Positions 1 through 7,921 of a stretch of DNA of 33,424 nucleotides are shown here, piece by piece; position 1 is the stretch's first letter; the number at the start of each line of letters is the position of its first letter. Source of the stretch: Clostridia bacterium (GTDB lineage: Bacteria; Bacillota; Clostridia; Christensenellales; Borkfalkiaceae). Location of the stretch: the NCBI GenBank assembly GCA_017504655.1, contig JAFVQT010000012.1, positions 1 to 33,424 on the forward strand, read 5' to 3'. The translations under genes and the position numbers were made by a program. The notes under the pieces were generated by a model that saw only the letters and a list, made by a program, of their open reading frames with translations, did not search any database and was not told where the DNA came from.

Positions 1-1
1 A

Positions 2-277
2 GGCGACGGCGTAACGAGTATTGGTGAAAGAGCGTTCTCTAATTGCGACAGTTTAACAAGCGTAGAAATCCCCGATAGCGTAATTACAATAGGTGACGAT
101 GCGTTTTATTATTGTAGAAATTTATCAAACGTAGAGATAGGCGACGGTGTAACGAGTATTGGAGAAGATGCGTTCTCTTGGTGCGACAGTTTAACAAGCG
201 TAGTAATAGGCGACGGCGTAACGAGTATTGGATATAAAGCGTTCTATGATTGCACCAGTTTAACAAGCGTATATTAT
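2..277 (+). repeat. Tandem 69-bp leucine-rich-repeat units
   Basis: Four consecutive 69-bp units encode the 23-residue LRR_5 repeats. Units 1, 3 and 4 begin with almost the same 23 bases (GGCGACGGYGTAACGAGTATT, then GG); the second unit begins CCCGATAGCGTAATTACAATAGG and is more diverged. The array continues beyond the left edge. Confidence 0.85.
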
Positions 278-439
278 AAAGGTACAAGTAGCGAGTGGAG
301 AAGTATTTCAATAGACCCATATAATGAAGATTTAACAAACGCTACGAGATATTATTATATCGAAAACGAGGCTGACGTGCCGACCGGCGGTGGCAACTAT
401 TGGCACTATGATGAAGAGGGCAATATTGCTATTTGGTAA
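2..439 (+). CDS. BspA-like leucine-rich-repeat surface protein, C-terminal end (5' partial)
   Basis: The frame is open from the window edge to TAA at 437-439, giving 145 visible residues. It holds about four tandem repeats of 23 residues (69 bp), each with the pattern GDGVTSIG..AF..C.SLTSV.I, the signature of LRR_5/BspA-type leucine-rich repeats. The last repeat is followed by a tail with KGTSSEWRSISI and a final WHYDEEGNIAIW segment, a type of ending I associate with clostridial BspA-like proteins. Such proteins are extracellular and are thought to mediate adhesion or ligand binding; ligand and anchoring cannot be judged because the N-terminus lies outside the window. A strong terminator follows 62 nt after the stop. 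Repeat units are nearly identical at DNA level (GGCGACGGYGTAACGAGTATTGG recurs), which suggests recent expansion. The family call is sure; the function is generic. Confidence 0.85.
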   Translation, partial: GDGVTSIGERAFSNCDSLTSVEIPDSVITIGDDAFYYCRNLSNVEIGDGVTSIGEDAFSWCDSLTSVVIGDGVTSIGYKAFYDCTSLTSVYYKGTSSEWRSISIDPYNEDLTNATRYYYIENEADVPTGGGNYWHYDEEGNIAIW

Positions 440-500
440 ATAAGCTATAAGATTTTTTGTTAAGGATAAGCAAACGAAAGCTTTAATAATATTTTACTTT

Positions 501-529
501 AGCCTTCCCCGTTGGGGGAAGGCTTTTTA
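501..529 (+). terminator. Rho-independent terminator of the LRR gene
   Basis: A perfect 10-bp stem, AGCCTTCCCC (501-510) with GGGGAAGGCT (515-524), has loop GTTG and is followed by a T-rich tail (TTTTTAT). It lies 62 nt after the stop of the LRR gene. Confidence 0.9.
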
Positions 530-640
530 TATATTGTATAATACCAAAGCCCTCAACGAAAAAGGACTGACAAAAAAGCTCAACAGTAGCAAAACGCACA
601 ACGAAAAAAGGTGGGTAAAAGCTAAAAAGCAGAAAAAACA

Positions 641-669
641 CTCCACGGCAATCGCCGTGGGGCGTTTTT
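641..669. terminator. Bidirectional terminator-like hairpin
   Basis: The stem CTCCACGGC (641-649) pairs with GCCGTGGGG (654-662) across loop AATC, with one T-G wobble. On the plus strand TTTTT follows at 665-669; on the minus strand TTTTTT follows (A-run 633-638). It could therefore work in both directions. Confidence 0.7.
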
Positions 670-723
670 GTAATAGTCTATCAGTATAATAAAAGTGGAG
701 GAGTGTTTATACATAATATAAAA

Positions 724-750
724 GTGGGCGACTGAATTTCAGTCGCCCAC
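724..750 (-). terminator. Perfect 13-bp hairpin, probable second PFOR terminator
   Basis: GTGGGCGACTGAA (724-736) and TTCAGTCGCCCAC (738-750) are perfect complements. On the minus strand the stem is followed by TTTTATATTA, a weak U-tract, so it may be a back-up terminator behind the one at 763-797. Confidence 0.5.
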
Positions 751-762
751 AGTTTGCAAACA

Positions 763-797
763 GAAAAAACGCCCCGTTGCGATTTCGCAACGGGGCG
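763..797 (-). terminator. nifJ: Rho-independent terminator of PFOR
   Basis: The 12-bp stem CGCCCCGTTGCG (770-781) pairs with CGCAACGGGGCG (786-797), loop ATTT. On the minus strand it runs into TTTTTT (A-run 764-769). It lies 24 nt beyond the PFOR stop codon. Confidence 0.9.
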
Positions 798-821
798 TAA
801 GTTTTATTTTAATAAAACTAA

Positions 822-3800
822 TTATTTATTAGCAAGTCTTTTATAAGAATTAAGTCTTGCAGTGTTTTCTTCCTCTGCAACGTCGAAGAGCTTTTCAGCA
901 AGCTCAGGTTGAGATTTCTTCAAGGTTGCATATCTGTTTTCGCCAAGAAGGAAATCCTTATAGCTTGCAGTAGGATCCTTACTGTCTAAGGTGAACGGAT
1001 TTACGTCCGTGCCAATCTTATCGGGGTTGTATCTGTAAAGGTGCCAGTAGCCTGCGTCAACAGCCTTCTTACCCTCGATTTGAGAGTTAGACATCTTAAT
1101 ACCGTGGTTGATACAAGGAGCGTAGCAGATAAGGAGCGAAGGTCCGTCATAAGCCTCAGCCTCTACGATAGCGTTGAGGAACTGTTGCTTGTTTGCGCCC
1201 ATAGAGCACTGTGCAACGTAAACGTAGCCGTAGCTCATAGCCATCATACCAAGGTCCTTTTTCTTAACTCTCTTACCGCCTGCAGCGAACTTAGCAACAG
1301 AGCCGGTAGGAGTAGACTTACTTGCCTGACCGCCGGTGTTAGAGTAAACCTCGGTGTCTACAACTAAAACGTTAACGTCTTCACCCATAGCAAGCACGTG
1401 GTCAAGGCCGCCGTAGCCGATATCGTATGCCCAACCGTCGCCACCGATAATCCAGATAGATTTCTTAATTACGCAGTCAAGGCTCTTTTCAACCTCTTTA
1501 AGGAGCTCTTTAAGCTCGCCCTTGTTGTTCTTGATTGCAGATGGAAGAGCAATCTCTAAGGTCTTTGCAACCTGCTTAGTGATGTCTGCGCTCTTCTTGT
1601 TTTCAAGCCAAAGCTTGAACGCCTCGCCAACTCTTCCGCGGAGGTTGAGGTCAAGAGCTCTTCTCATCATATCTGCAAGCTTAGCTCTTCTTTGAGAGTA
1701 AGCAAGGTTAAAGCCGTAGCCGTATTCAGCGTTGTCCTCAAACAAGCTGTTAGCCCAAGCAGGACCCTTGCCCTCAGCATTCTTGGTGTAAGGACAGGTT
1801 GGAGAAGAACCGCCGTAGATTGAAGAACAGCCGGTAGCGTTAGCAACAACCATTCTGTCACCGAACATCTGAGTAATAACCTTGATATAAGGAGTTTCGC
1901 CACAGCCTGCGCATGCGCCGGAGAACTCGAAGAGAGGCTTGTTAAATTGTGAGCCCTTAACGGTGGTTGGCTTAAATACGCTTGCAGTGTCAACAGCAGG
2001 AACGGTTTCACTGAATTCGTAGTTTACGGTTTCGTCAGCTACTGCAGACTCTAAGGTTACCATAGTGATAGCTCTCTTGTCTTCCTTAGTAGGACATACG
2101 GTAGCACAAACCTCACAGCCCATACAGTCAAGCGGACTGATTTGCATTCTGTATTCATAGCCCTTCATGCCGATAGCAGCCTTAGTTTTGAAGGTTGCAG
2201 GTCTTTCACTGCCTTCCTTAACAAGGATAGGACGGTAACAAGCGTGAGGACATACGAAAGCACATTGGTTACATTGGATACAGTTATCTGCGTTCCATGC
2301 AGGAATCTTAACTGCAACACCGCGCTTTTCAAACTTGGTGGTTCCGGTAGGAACAGAGCCGTCTGCATTGAATGCAGAAGAAGGAAGCTTATCACCCTTT
2401 AAGGTAAGAATTGGGTGAACGACTGACTTGAAGTATTCGTCATCGGCAACCTTTGCAGGGTCAGCACCGTCTGTAGCAGTAGCCCAGGATGCAGGTACTG
2501 CGATTTCCTTAAGCTCAGAGGATGCCTTGTCGATTGCAGCGTAGTTCATGTTAACAACTGCGTCACCCTTCTTGCCGTAAGACTTTTTAACGTATTGCTT
2601 CATCCAGTCTTCAGCCTCTGCATAAGGCATGATTTCAGGGTTAATCTTGAAGAATGCAGCTTGCATGATTGCGTTTGTTCTTCCGCCAAGGCCGATGCCC
2701 TGAGCAATCTTTATAGCGTCGATAACGTAGAGCTTAGCGTTCTTTTTTGCTAAGGTCTGCTTCATGGTAGCAGGAAGGTTCTTAGCAAGAGCGTCTACGG
2801 TATCCCATTCACAGTTAAGAAGGAACTTGCCACCGTCTTTAAGGTCGGTAACCATATCGTATCTGGTTACGTAAGAAGGCTGTGAGCATGCGATGAAGTC
2901 TGCAGCGTCGATAAGGTAAGAGGACTGAATAGGAGTCTTACCGAAACGGAGGTGAGATACGGTGATACCGCCGGACTTCTTAGAGTCGTAGAAGAAGTAG
3001 CCTTGAGCATACATGTCGGTGTGGTCACCGATAATCTTGATTGAGTTCTTGTTTGCGCCAACCGTACCGTCAGAGCCAAGACCGTAGAACTTACAGCTTA
3101 CAGTGCCCTCGGGAGCTGCGTTGTATTGAGTGGAGAAATCAAGAGAGGTGTTGGTTACGTCATCGTAGATACCAACGGTGAAGTGGTTCTTAGGATTGTC
3201 AAGCTCAAGGTTTTTATAAACTGCGTAAACCATTGATGGGTTGAATTCCTTAGAGCCAAGGCCGTATCTACCGCCAACAACCTTAATCTTCTTCTTGCCG
3301 TTTTCTAAAAGTGCGGTACAAACGTCGAGGTAAAGTGGCTCGCCGAGAGAACCGGGCTCTTTAGTTCTGTCTAAAACAGCAATCTTCTTTGTGGTCTTTG
3401 GAAGTGCCTTTAAGAAAGCCTTAGTAGCGAAAGGTCTGTAAAGTCTTACCTTTACAACGCCTACCTTGTGACCCTCTGCGTTCATCTTGTTGATGGTTTC
3501 TTCAATGGCGTCAGCACCGCTACCCATAACTACGATTACGTTTTCAGCGTCAGGTGCGCCTACGTAGTCGAAGAGGTGATAGCTTCTGCCGGTCAATGCA
3601 GAAACCTTGTCCATCATCTTCTGAACGATAGCTGGGGTAGCCTCGTAATACTTGTTAGCGGTTTCTCTGTTTTGGAAGTAAGTATCACTGTTTTGAGCAG
3701 TACCCTTTTGAATTGGGTGATCGGGGTTAAGAGCTCTTGCTCTGAAATCCTCGATATCCTTGATATCTACGAGCTTTCTCATATCCTCGTAGTCGATAGC

Positions 3801-4346
3801 TTCAATCTTAGAAACCTCGTGACTGGTTCTGAAACCGTCGAAGAAATGAAGGAAAGGAACCTTAGTTTTTAAGGTAGAAAGGTGAGCAACGAGAGCTAAG
3901 TCCATAACCTCTTGAACAGAGTTGGAAGCAAGCATTGCAAAACCCGTTTGACGGCATGCCATAACGTCAGAGTGGTCGCCGAAAATATTAAGAGAATGAG
4001 CAGCGAGAGCTCTTGCGCTTACGTGGAATACGCAGGGGAGAAGCTCGCCCGAAATCTTGTACATATTGGGGATCATAAGGAGTAAGCCTTGAGAAGCCGT
4101 ATAAGTTACGGTTAAAGCACCTGCTGAAAGAGCGCCGTGAACTGCGCCTGCAGCACCTGCCTCAGATTGCATTTCTGCAAGTCTCAAGGTTTGACCGAAC
4201 ATGTTAGTTCTGCCTACAGTTGCCCATTCATCCGCTACTTCTGCCATTGGAGAAGAGGGAGTGATCGGGTAAATTGCCGCTACTTCAGAGAACGCGTACG
4301 CAACGTGGCTCGCAGCGGTGTTACCGTCGATTGTCATTACTTTCAT
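822..4346 (-). CDS. nifJ: Pyruvate:ferredoxin (flavodoxin) oxidoreductase, homodimeric type
   Basis: This cytosolic enzyme cleaves pyruvate oxidatively with CoA to acetyl-CoA and CO2, passing electrons to ferredoxin; it is central to anaerobic fermentation. The 1174 residues match the usual single-chain length. Domain order: N-terminal domain with YPITPSSPMAE near residue 26, a middle transferase-like and gamma region, a ferredoxin-like domain with two CxxCxxCxxxCP clusters (Cys689/692/695/699 and Cys741/744/747/751), then the thiamine diphosphate domain. That domain shows GACAGCGETPY (Cys812, Cys815), ATGCSS (Cys840), the GGDGWAYDIGYGG core and a late Cys1078 in PCINHG, giving all ligands of the third cluster. 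The ATG has CGGAGG 8 nt upstream. It is monocistronic, with its own promoter (4454-4482) and terminator. Complete, with no damage seen. Confidence 0.97.
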   Translation of the reverse strand: MKVMTIDGNTAASHVAYAFSEVAAIYPITPSSPMAEVADEWATVGRTNMFGQTLRLAEMQSEAGAAGAVHGALSAGALTVTYTASQGLLLMIPNMYKISGELLPCVFHVSARALAAHSLNIFGDHSDVMACRQTGFAMLASNSVQEVMDLALVAHLSTLKTKVPFLHFFDGFRTSHEVSKIEAIDYEDMRKLVDIKDIEDFRARALNPDHPIQKGTAQNSDTYFQNRETANKYYEATPAIVQKMMDKVSALTGRSYHLFDYVGAPDAENVIVVMGSGADAIEETINKMNAEGHKVGVVKVRLYRPFATKAFLKALPKTTKKIAVLDRTKEPGSLGEPLYLDVCTALLENGKKKIKVVGGRYGLGSKEFNPSMVYAVYKNLELDNPKNHFTVGIYDDVTNTSLDFSTQYNAAPEGTVSCKFYGLGSDGTVGANKNSIKIIGDHTDMYAQGYFFYDSKKSGGITVSHLRFGKTPIQSSYLIDAADFIACSQPSYVTRYDMVTDLKDGGKFLLNCEWDTVDALAKNLPATMKQTLAKKNAKLYVIDAIKIAQGIGLGGRTNAIMQAAFFKINPEIMPYAEAEDWMKQYVKKSYGKKGDAVVNMNYAAIDKASSELKEIAVPASWATATDGADPAKVADDEYFKSVVHPILTLKGDKLPSSAFNADGSVPTGTTKFEKRGVAVKIPAWNADNCIQCNQCAFVCPHACYRPILVKEGSERPATFKTKAAIGMKGYEYRMQISPLDCMGCEVCATVCPTKEDKRAITMVTLESAVADETVNYEFSETVPAVDTASVFKPTTVKGSQFNKPLFEFSGACAGCGETPYIKVITQMFGDRMVVANATGCSSIYGGSSPTCPYTKNAEGKGPAWANSLFEDNAEYGYGFNLAYSQRRAKLADMMRRALDLNLRGRVGEAFKLWLENKKSADITKQVAKTLEIALPSAIKNNKGELKELLKEVEKSLDCVIKKSIWIIGGDGWAYDIGYGGLDHVLAMGEDVNVLVVDTEVYSNTGGQASKSTPTGSVAKFAAGGKRVKKKDLGMMAMSYGYVYVAQCSMGANKQQFLNAIVEAEAYDGPSLLICYAPCINHGIKMSNSQIEGKKAVDAGYWHLYRYNPDKIGTDVNPFTLDSKDPTASYKDFLLGENRYATLKKSQPELAEKLFDVAEEENTARLNSYKRLANK

Positions 4347-4392
4347 TTAAGTAACCTCCGTGTATAAAATATATTTTTTTTGATTATTTGAG

Positions 4393-4439
4393 TCGGCTGT
4401 CGTTTAAGTTTATATATAAACTGAAACGGGGTTTGCCGA
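4393..4439 (-). promoter_or_regulatory. Predicted hairpin in the PFOR mRNA leader
   Basis: The roughly 100-nt leader between the predicted start site (about 4447) and the ATG can fold as TCGGC/GCCGA (4435-4439 with 4393-4397), an internal loop, GTTT/AAAC, a 2x2 loop, then the palindrome GTTTATATATAAAC. The ribosome binding site (4355-4359) lies outside it. It may stabilise the mRNA or regulate; no known riboswitch class is recognised. Confidence 0.4.
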
Positions 4440-4453
4440 GATAAACCTTATAC

Positions 4454-4482
4454 ATTATATATCATAAAAGCGGTTAAGTCAA
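4454..4482 (-). promoter_or_regulatory. Sigma-A-type promoter of PFOR
   Basis: On the minus strand TTGACT (4477-4482), a 17-nt spacer and a perfect TATAAT (4454-4459) are seen. The predicted start is near 4447, which leaves a leader of about 100 nt before the ATG at 4346. Confidence 0.85.
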
Positions 4483-4583
4483 TGAATTTTAAAAAATTTT
4501 AGTAAATTTATTAATAAATTTAATAATTATCAGGGTGATAAGCCTTAAAATTTTTCCAACTGTTTTTAAGTGGGTTAAAATGC

Positions 4584-4613
4584 TTGTTAAAAAATGGGGA
4601 TGTGTGTTATAAT
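4584..4613 (+). promoter_or_regulatory. Promoter of the ecf-truA operon, predicted to give a leaderless mRNA
   Basis: TTGTTA (4584-4589), an 18-nt spacer and a perfect TATAAT (4608-4613) precede the best ecfA1 ATG at 4621 by only 7 nt. A start 6-7 nt after the -10 box would be the A of this ATG or its neighbour. No Shine-Dalgarno sequence lies in between. Confidence 0.7.
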
Positions 4614-4620
4614 AAACGTT

Positions 4621-5463
4621 ATGCAGGCAATAGAATTTAAAAACGTGAGTTTCGGCTACGGAGATACGGATAGCCGTCAAGAGGTTTTAAAAAACCTTAC
4701 TCTCACCATAAAGCAAGGCTCGTTCGTAGCACTGCTTGGCAGAAACGGAAGCGGTAAATCCACTTGCGCAAGGCTTATCAACGGTCTTTTGACTCCAAAC
4801 GAGGGCACTGTTACCGTGTTTGGTATGGATACGAGGGATAAGAAAAATCTCTTTGAGATAAGAAAAAGAGCCGGTATGGTTTTTCAGAATCCCGACAACC
4901 AGCAGATAGCGTCTATCGTAGAGGACGACGTTGCTTTCGGCCCCGAAAATATCGGTGTTCCACGTGAAGAGATAAAAAAGAGGATAGATTACGCCCTCAA
5001 GGCCACCGGTACGGAGGAGTTTCGCCATAGCGAGGTTGCAAGGCTTTCGGGCGGACAAAAGCAAAGGGTGGCAATAGCCGGCGCAATAGCAATTTGTCCC
5101 GATATTTTAATTTTAGACGAGTCCACCTCAATGCTCGACCCAAAAGGCAGAAAAGAGGTAATCGAGGTTGTCAGAGCCTTAAACAGAGAAAGGGGTATGA
5201 CCGTTATTGATATAACTCACTATATGGACGAGGCTGTAGAGGCCGACGAGATATGTATTATGGGCGACGGTGTTATTCTTGCCCAAGGTTCGCCAAGTCA
5301 GATTTTCGCTCAAAGGGATATTATAATGGCGAGTGGCTTGGAGCTCCCCGTACCTGCGAGAATTGCCGACGCGCTTAAAAAAGAGGGCTTGCCCTTGCCC
5401 GACGGAATACTTACCAAGGAGGAGCTTTCCAAGTCGTTATGCGAATTGTTGCAGAAAATTTAA
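4621..5463 (+). CDS. ecfA1: ECF transporter energy-coupling ATPase EcfA1
   Basis: This is one of the two ABC ATPases that power energy-coupling-factor vitamin importers; with EcfA2 and EcfT it forms a module shared by different substrate-binding EcfS proteins. In 280 residues it shows Walker A GRNGSGKST (40-48), a Q-loop FQNPDNQ, the signature LSGGQKQRVAIAGA, Walker B ILILDESTSMLDP (the SMLDP form is typical of EcfA1) and an H-loop DITH. I chose ATG 4621 because MQAIEFKNVSFGYG aligns with family N-termini. An in-frame ATG at 4594 lies inside the promoter and has no ribosome binding site. The gene overlaps ecfA2 by 25 nt. No EcfS gene is nearby, so the substrate is unknown. Confidence 0.93.
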   Translation: MQAIEFKNVSFGYGDTDSRQEVLKNLTLTIKQGSFVALLGRNGSGKSTCARLINGLLTPNEGTVTVFGMDTRDKKNLFEIRKRAGMVFQNPDNQQIASIVEDDVAFGPENIGVPREEIKKRIDYALKATGTEEFRHSEVARLSGGQKQRVAIAGAIAICPDILILDESTSMLDPKGRKEVIEVVRALNRERGMTVIDITHYMDEAVEADEICIMGDGVILAQGSPSQIFAQRDIIMASGLELPVPARIADALKKEGLPLPDGILTKEELSKSLCELLQKI

Positions 5464-6311
5464 CCTTCACCTACAATAAAAAGAGTAAGTTTGCCGTAGA
5501 TGCGTTAAAGGATGTTTCTTTAACGATAGAAGAGGGTAGCTTTTTCGGTATAATAGGGCATACCGGCAGCGGTAAGTCTACCTTTATTCAGCATTTAAAC
5601 GGCATTATCCCCGTGAGTGCGGGTAAGCTTACGGTAGGAGATATAAATCTTGCCGATAAGAAGAAAATAGTAAAAAAGAGGTATAAAGAGCTGCGTTCTA
5701 AGGTGGGAATGGTCTTTCAGTATCCCGAATATCAGCTTTTTGCGGAAACAGTCTTTGAGGACGTTGCCTTTGGATATAGGAATTTTTATCCGAACAGCAC
5801 TCAGGAAGAGGTCAAAAGGGCAGTGTTTAATGCTCTCAGCATGGTAGGGCTTGTGCACGATTGCATCAATAAATCCCCACTCGATTTGTCGGGCGGGCAA
5901 AAGAGAAGGGTTGCCATTGCAGGCGTTTTGGTGTCAAATCCCGAGGTGCTCGTTTTAGACGAGCCGGTTGCAGGGCTTGACCCAATCGGTAAAAACGAGC
6001 TTATGAAAATGCTCCACTCCCTGCACGGAAGCGGTGCTGTAAAAACTGTAATTATCGTTTCTCACGATATGGACGAGGTTTGCGAAAACTGTACCGACGT
6101 TGCAGTTTTTTCTGAGGGAAAAATTGTTTTTTCGGGTAAGCCCAAGGACGTGTTTAGGCGTTCTGAAGAGATGAACGGGCTTCGCTTGGGAGTGCCCGTT
6201 ACAGGCTATCTTATAGACGAGCTTAAAAATATAGGTGTACAAATAGACTCGGATTTTACCAGAGAGGACTTTGCGAAAAAAATCGCTGATTATTATAAAA
6301 ATATTAAATAA
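5439..6311 (+). CDS. ecfA2: ECF transporter energy-coupling ATPase EcfA2
   Basis: This is the second ATPase of the ECF core module, 290 residues. It shows Walker A GHTGSGKST, Q-loop FQYPEYQLFAETV, signature LSGGQKRRVAIAG, Walker B VLVLDEPVAGLDP (the AGLDP form is typical of EcfA2) and H-loop VSHDMDE. The start MRIVAENLTFTY is normal for the family. It overlaps the end of ecfA1 by 25 nt in another frame. The nearest GGAGG is about 15 nt upstream, inside ecfA1, so translation is probably coupled. It lies at the inner membrane face with EcfA1 and EcfT. Confidence 0.93.
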   Translation: MRIVAENLTFTYNKKSKFAVDALKDVSLTIEEGSFFGIIGHTGSGKSTFIQHLNGIIPVSAGKLTVGDINLADKKKIVKKRYKELRSKVGMVFQYPEYQLFAETVFEDVAFGYRNFYPNSTQEEVKRAVFNALSMVGLVHDCINKSPLDLSGGQKRRVAIAGVLVSNPEVLVLDEPVAGLDPIGKNELMKMLHSLHGSGAVKTVIIVSHDMDEVCENCTDVAVFSEGKIVFSGKPKDVFRRSEEMNGLRLGVPVTGYLIDELKNIGVQIDSDFTREDFAKKIADYYKNIK

Positions 6312-6343
6312 TCGACTTATAGACGTGTATTTTAGGAGAAATA

Positions 6344-7180
6344 ATGCTTTCTGACGTTACTTTCGGTCAGTATTACCAGGCGGACTCGTTCGTTCATAAA
6401 ATGGACCCGCGGGTTAAGATACTGCTTTTAATTGCATATATAGTAATGGTTTTTGTGGCGAAGACCTTTCTGGGACTTTTTGCTACGCTTATCTTTTTAC
6501 TTGTGACCGTAGTTGCGTCTAAGGTGCCAATCGGTTCGGTATTAAAGAGTATAAAAGCCATTTTGTTTTTAGTCGTGTTTACGGCAATATTGAATATTTG
6601 CTTTTACAGCCCAAAAAATGGGGACACCCATTTGTTCTGGGTGGTGTATACCGAGGGATTGATATCCGCAGGCTTTTTAGCACTCAGGCTCGTATCCCTC
6701 GTAATGGGTAGTGCAGTACTGACCTTGACTACTACGCCCGTAAGCTTAACCGACGGTATAGAGAGCTTGCTTAAGCCTCTCTCACTCGTTAAATTCCCCG
6801 TACACGATTTAGCACTCATAATGTCTATCGCTCTTCGCTCTATTCCAACCTTAGCAAACGAAACGGAGAGAATTATAAATGCCCAGAAGGCAAGGGGCGC
6901 AGAGTTTGACAGTGGAAATATAATCAAAAAGGCAAAGGCATTGATTCCCGTTTTAATACCGCTTCTTATAAGTGCGTTTCGCCGTGGCGACGAGCTTGGC
7001 GATGCTATGGACGCAAGGTGCTATTCGGGCAGTAAGGTTAGAACCAAGTATAAAAAGCTCACTCTTACCTTTAGGGATTTAGTTGCCACTTTAGTCGTTG
7101 CCATTGCAATTACGGGCGTAATTATGCTTAACGCATACGACGCTCAAATTATGCTTATGTTAGCAAAAATATGGGGATAA
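6344..7180 (+). CDS. ecfT: ECF transporter transmembrane protein EcfT
   Basis: EcfT is the membrane scaffold that links the two ATPases to EcfS proteins. The 278-residue product has several hydrophobic segments (for example about 24-58, 66-85, 105-125 and 247-265) and two cytoplasmic coupling-helix motifs, AQKARGAEF near residue 180-188 and AMDARCYSG near 220-228. The family motif Ala-Arg-Gly is kept in the first and reads Ala-Arg-Cys in the second, a small deviation. The ATG has AGGAGA 6 nt upstream. It stands between ecfA2 (32 nt gap) and truA (9 nt gap), the usual position. Confidence 0.93.
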   Translation: MLSDVTFGQYYQADSFVHKMDPRVKILLLIAYIVMVFVAKTFLGLFATLIFLLVTVVASKVPIGSVLKSIKAILFLVVFTAILNICFYSPKNGDTHLFWVVYTEGLISAGFLALRLVSLVMGSAVLTLTTTPVSLTDGIESLLKPLSLVKFPVHDLALIMSIALRSIPTLANETERIINAQKARGAEFDSGNIIKKAKALIPVLIPLLISAFRRGDELGDAMDARCYSGSKVRTKYKKLTLTFRDLVATLVVAIAITGVIMLNAYDAQIMLMLAKIWG

Positions 7181-7189
7181 TCGCGCTAT

Positions 7190-7921
7190 ATGAGGGTTTT
7201 TATTAAGATTGAGTATGACGGAACCAACTATTTTGGCTGGCAAATTCAGCCAAAAGGTAAAACCGTTCAAGAGGAAATAGAAAAGGCAGTGTTTACTCTC
7301 ACGGGCGAAAGATGTTCGGTTATAGGCAGTGGGCGTACGGATAGCGGAGTGCATGCGCTTGGACAAATTGCGCATTTTGATACACAGAGCAGTGTTCCCG
7401 CAGAGAGGTTTGCGCCTGCGCTCAATCAGTTTTTACCCGACGATATTAAGGTAATAGATAGCTACGAAGTAAGCGATGATCTGCACGCAAGGTATTCCGC
7501 CAAGAGAAAAACCTATCAATATAAAATATACGTGTGCAAGCATCCGCGCCCGCTATACGAAAGATATTTTGCAAGGGTGGATTATGAGTTAGACTGCGTA
7601 AAGATGAACGATGCCTGCAAATATTTTTTGGGTAAGCACGATTTTGCGTGCTTTTTGGCATCAGGCTCTGAGGTTAAGGATACGGTAAGAGAAATATACA
7701 GCGCAAGCGTAGAAAGGGTTGGCGACCAAATAACCTTTACCGTTTGCGGTAACGGATTTTTATATAATATGGTAAGAATTATGGCAGGAACGCTTGTAAA
7801 GGTAGGCTCAGGCAAGCTGAAGGTAGAAGATATAAAAGATATTTTAGCCTCGAAAAGCCGAGAAAAAGCCGGTTTTACCATGCCCCCACAGGGTTTAACT
7901 TTGGTTAGTGTTGAATATTAA
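7190..7921 (+). CDS. truA: tRNA pseudouridine(38-40) synthase TruA
   Basis: TruA converts uridines 38-40 of the tRNA anticodon arm to pseudouridine. The 243-residue length is normal. The catalytic motif GRTDSGVHALGQ is present with the nucleophile Asp51, as are the N-terminal IEYDGTNYFGWQ motif and the C-terminal NGFLYNMVRIMAGTLV segment. It starts 9 nt after ecfT with only a weak GGGGA upstream, so it is probably co-translated. The ecfT-truA-rplM linkage is a common Bacillota arrangement. Confidence 0.96.
   Translation: MRVFIKIEYDGTNYFGWQIQPKGKTVQEEIEKAVFTLTGERCSVIGSGRTDSGVHALGQIAHFDTQSSVPAERFAPALNQFLPDDIKVIDSYEVSDDLHARYSAKRKTYQYKIYVCKHPRPLYERYFARVDYELDCVKMNDACKYFLGKHDFACFLASGSEVKDTVREIYSASVERVGDQITFTVCGNGFLYNMVRIMAGTLVKVGSGKLKVEDIKDILASKSREKAGFTMPPQGLTLVSVEY

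Larger units (their letters stand above)
440..821. other. Intergenic region between convergent genes: terminator cluster only
   Basis: This stretch separates the LRR gene (plus) from PFOR (minus). I see no plausible gene in it. It contains four strong hairpins (about 501-529, 641-669, 724-750 and 763-797), listed separately. The remainder is AT-rich with A-runs and no recognisable motif. Confidence 0.7.

Noticed and set aside
2..277. CRISPR-like repeat array
   Set aside because: The 69-bp periodicity is in frame and encodes leucine-rich repeats; there are no spacers. No CRISPR array is seen anywhere in the window.
1667..2402. Several open frames antisense to PFOR
   Set aside because: They are frame shadows of a well-supported gene, low-complexity and without ribosome binding sites.
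4594..4620. Upstream in-frame ATG codons for ecfA1 (4594, 4600)
   Set aside because: They lie within the promoter spacer, upstream of the predicted transcription start, lack a ribosome binding site, and add residues absent from family N-termini.
4621..6311. EcfA1/EcfA2 as the missing ATPases of the sugar importer
   Set aside because: They have ECF-specific signatures, lie in the conserved ecf operon with ecfT, and are not linked to the CUT1-type permeases.
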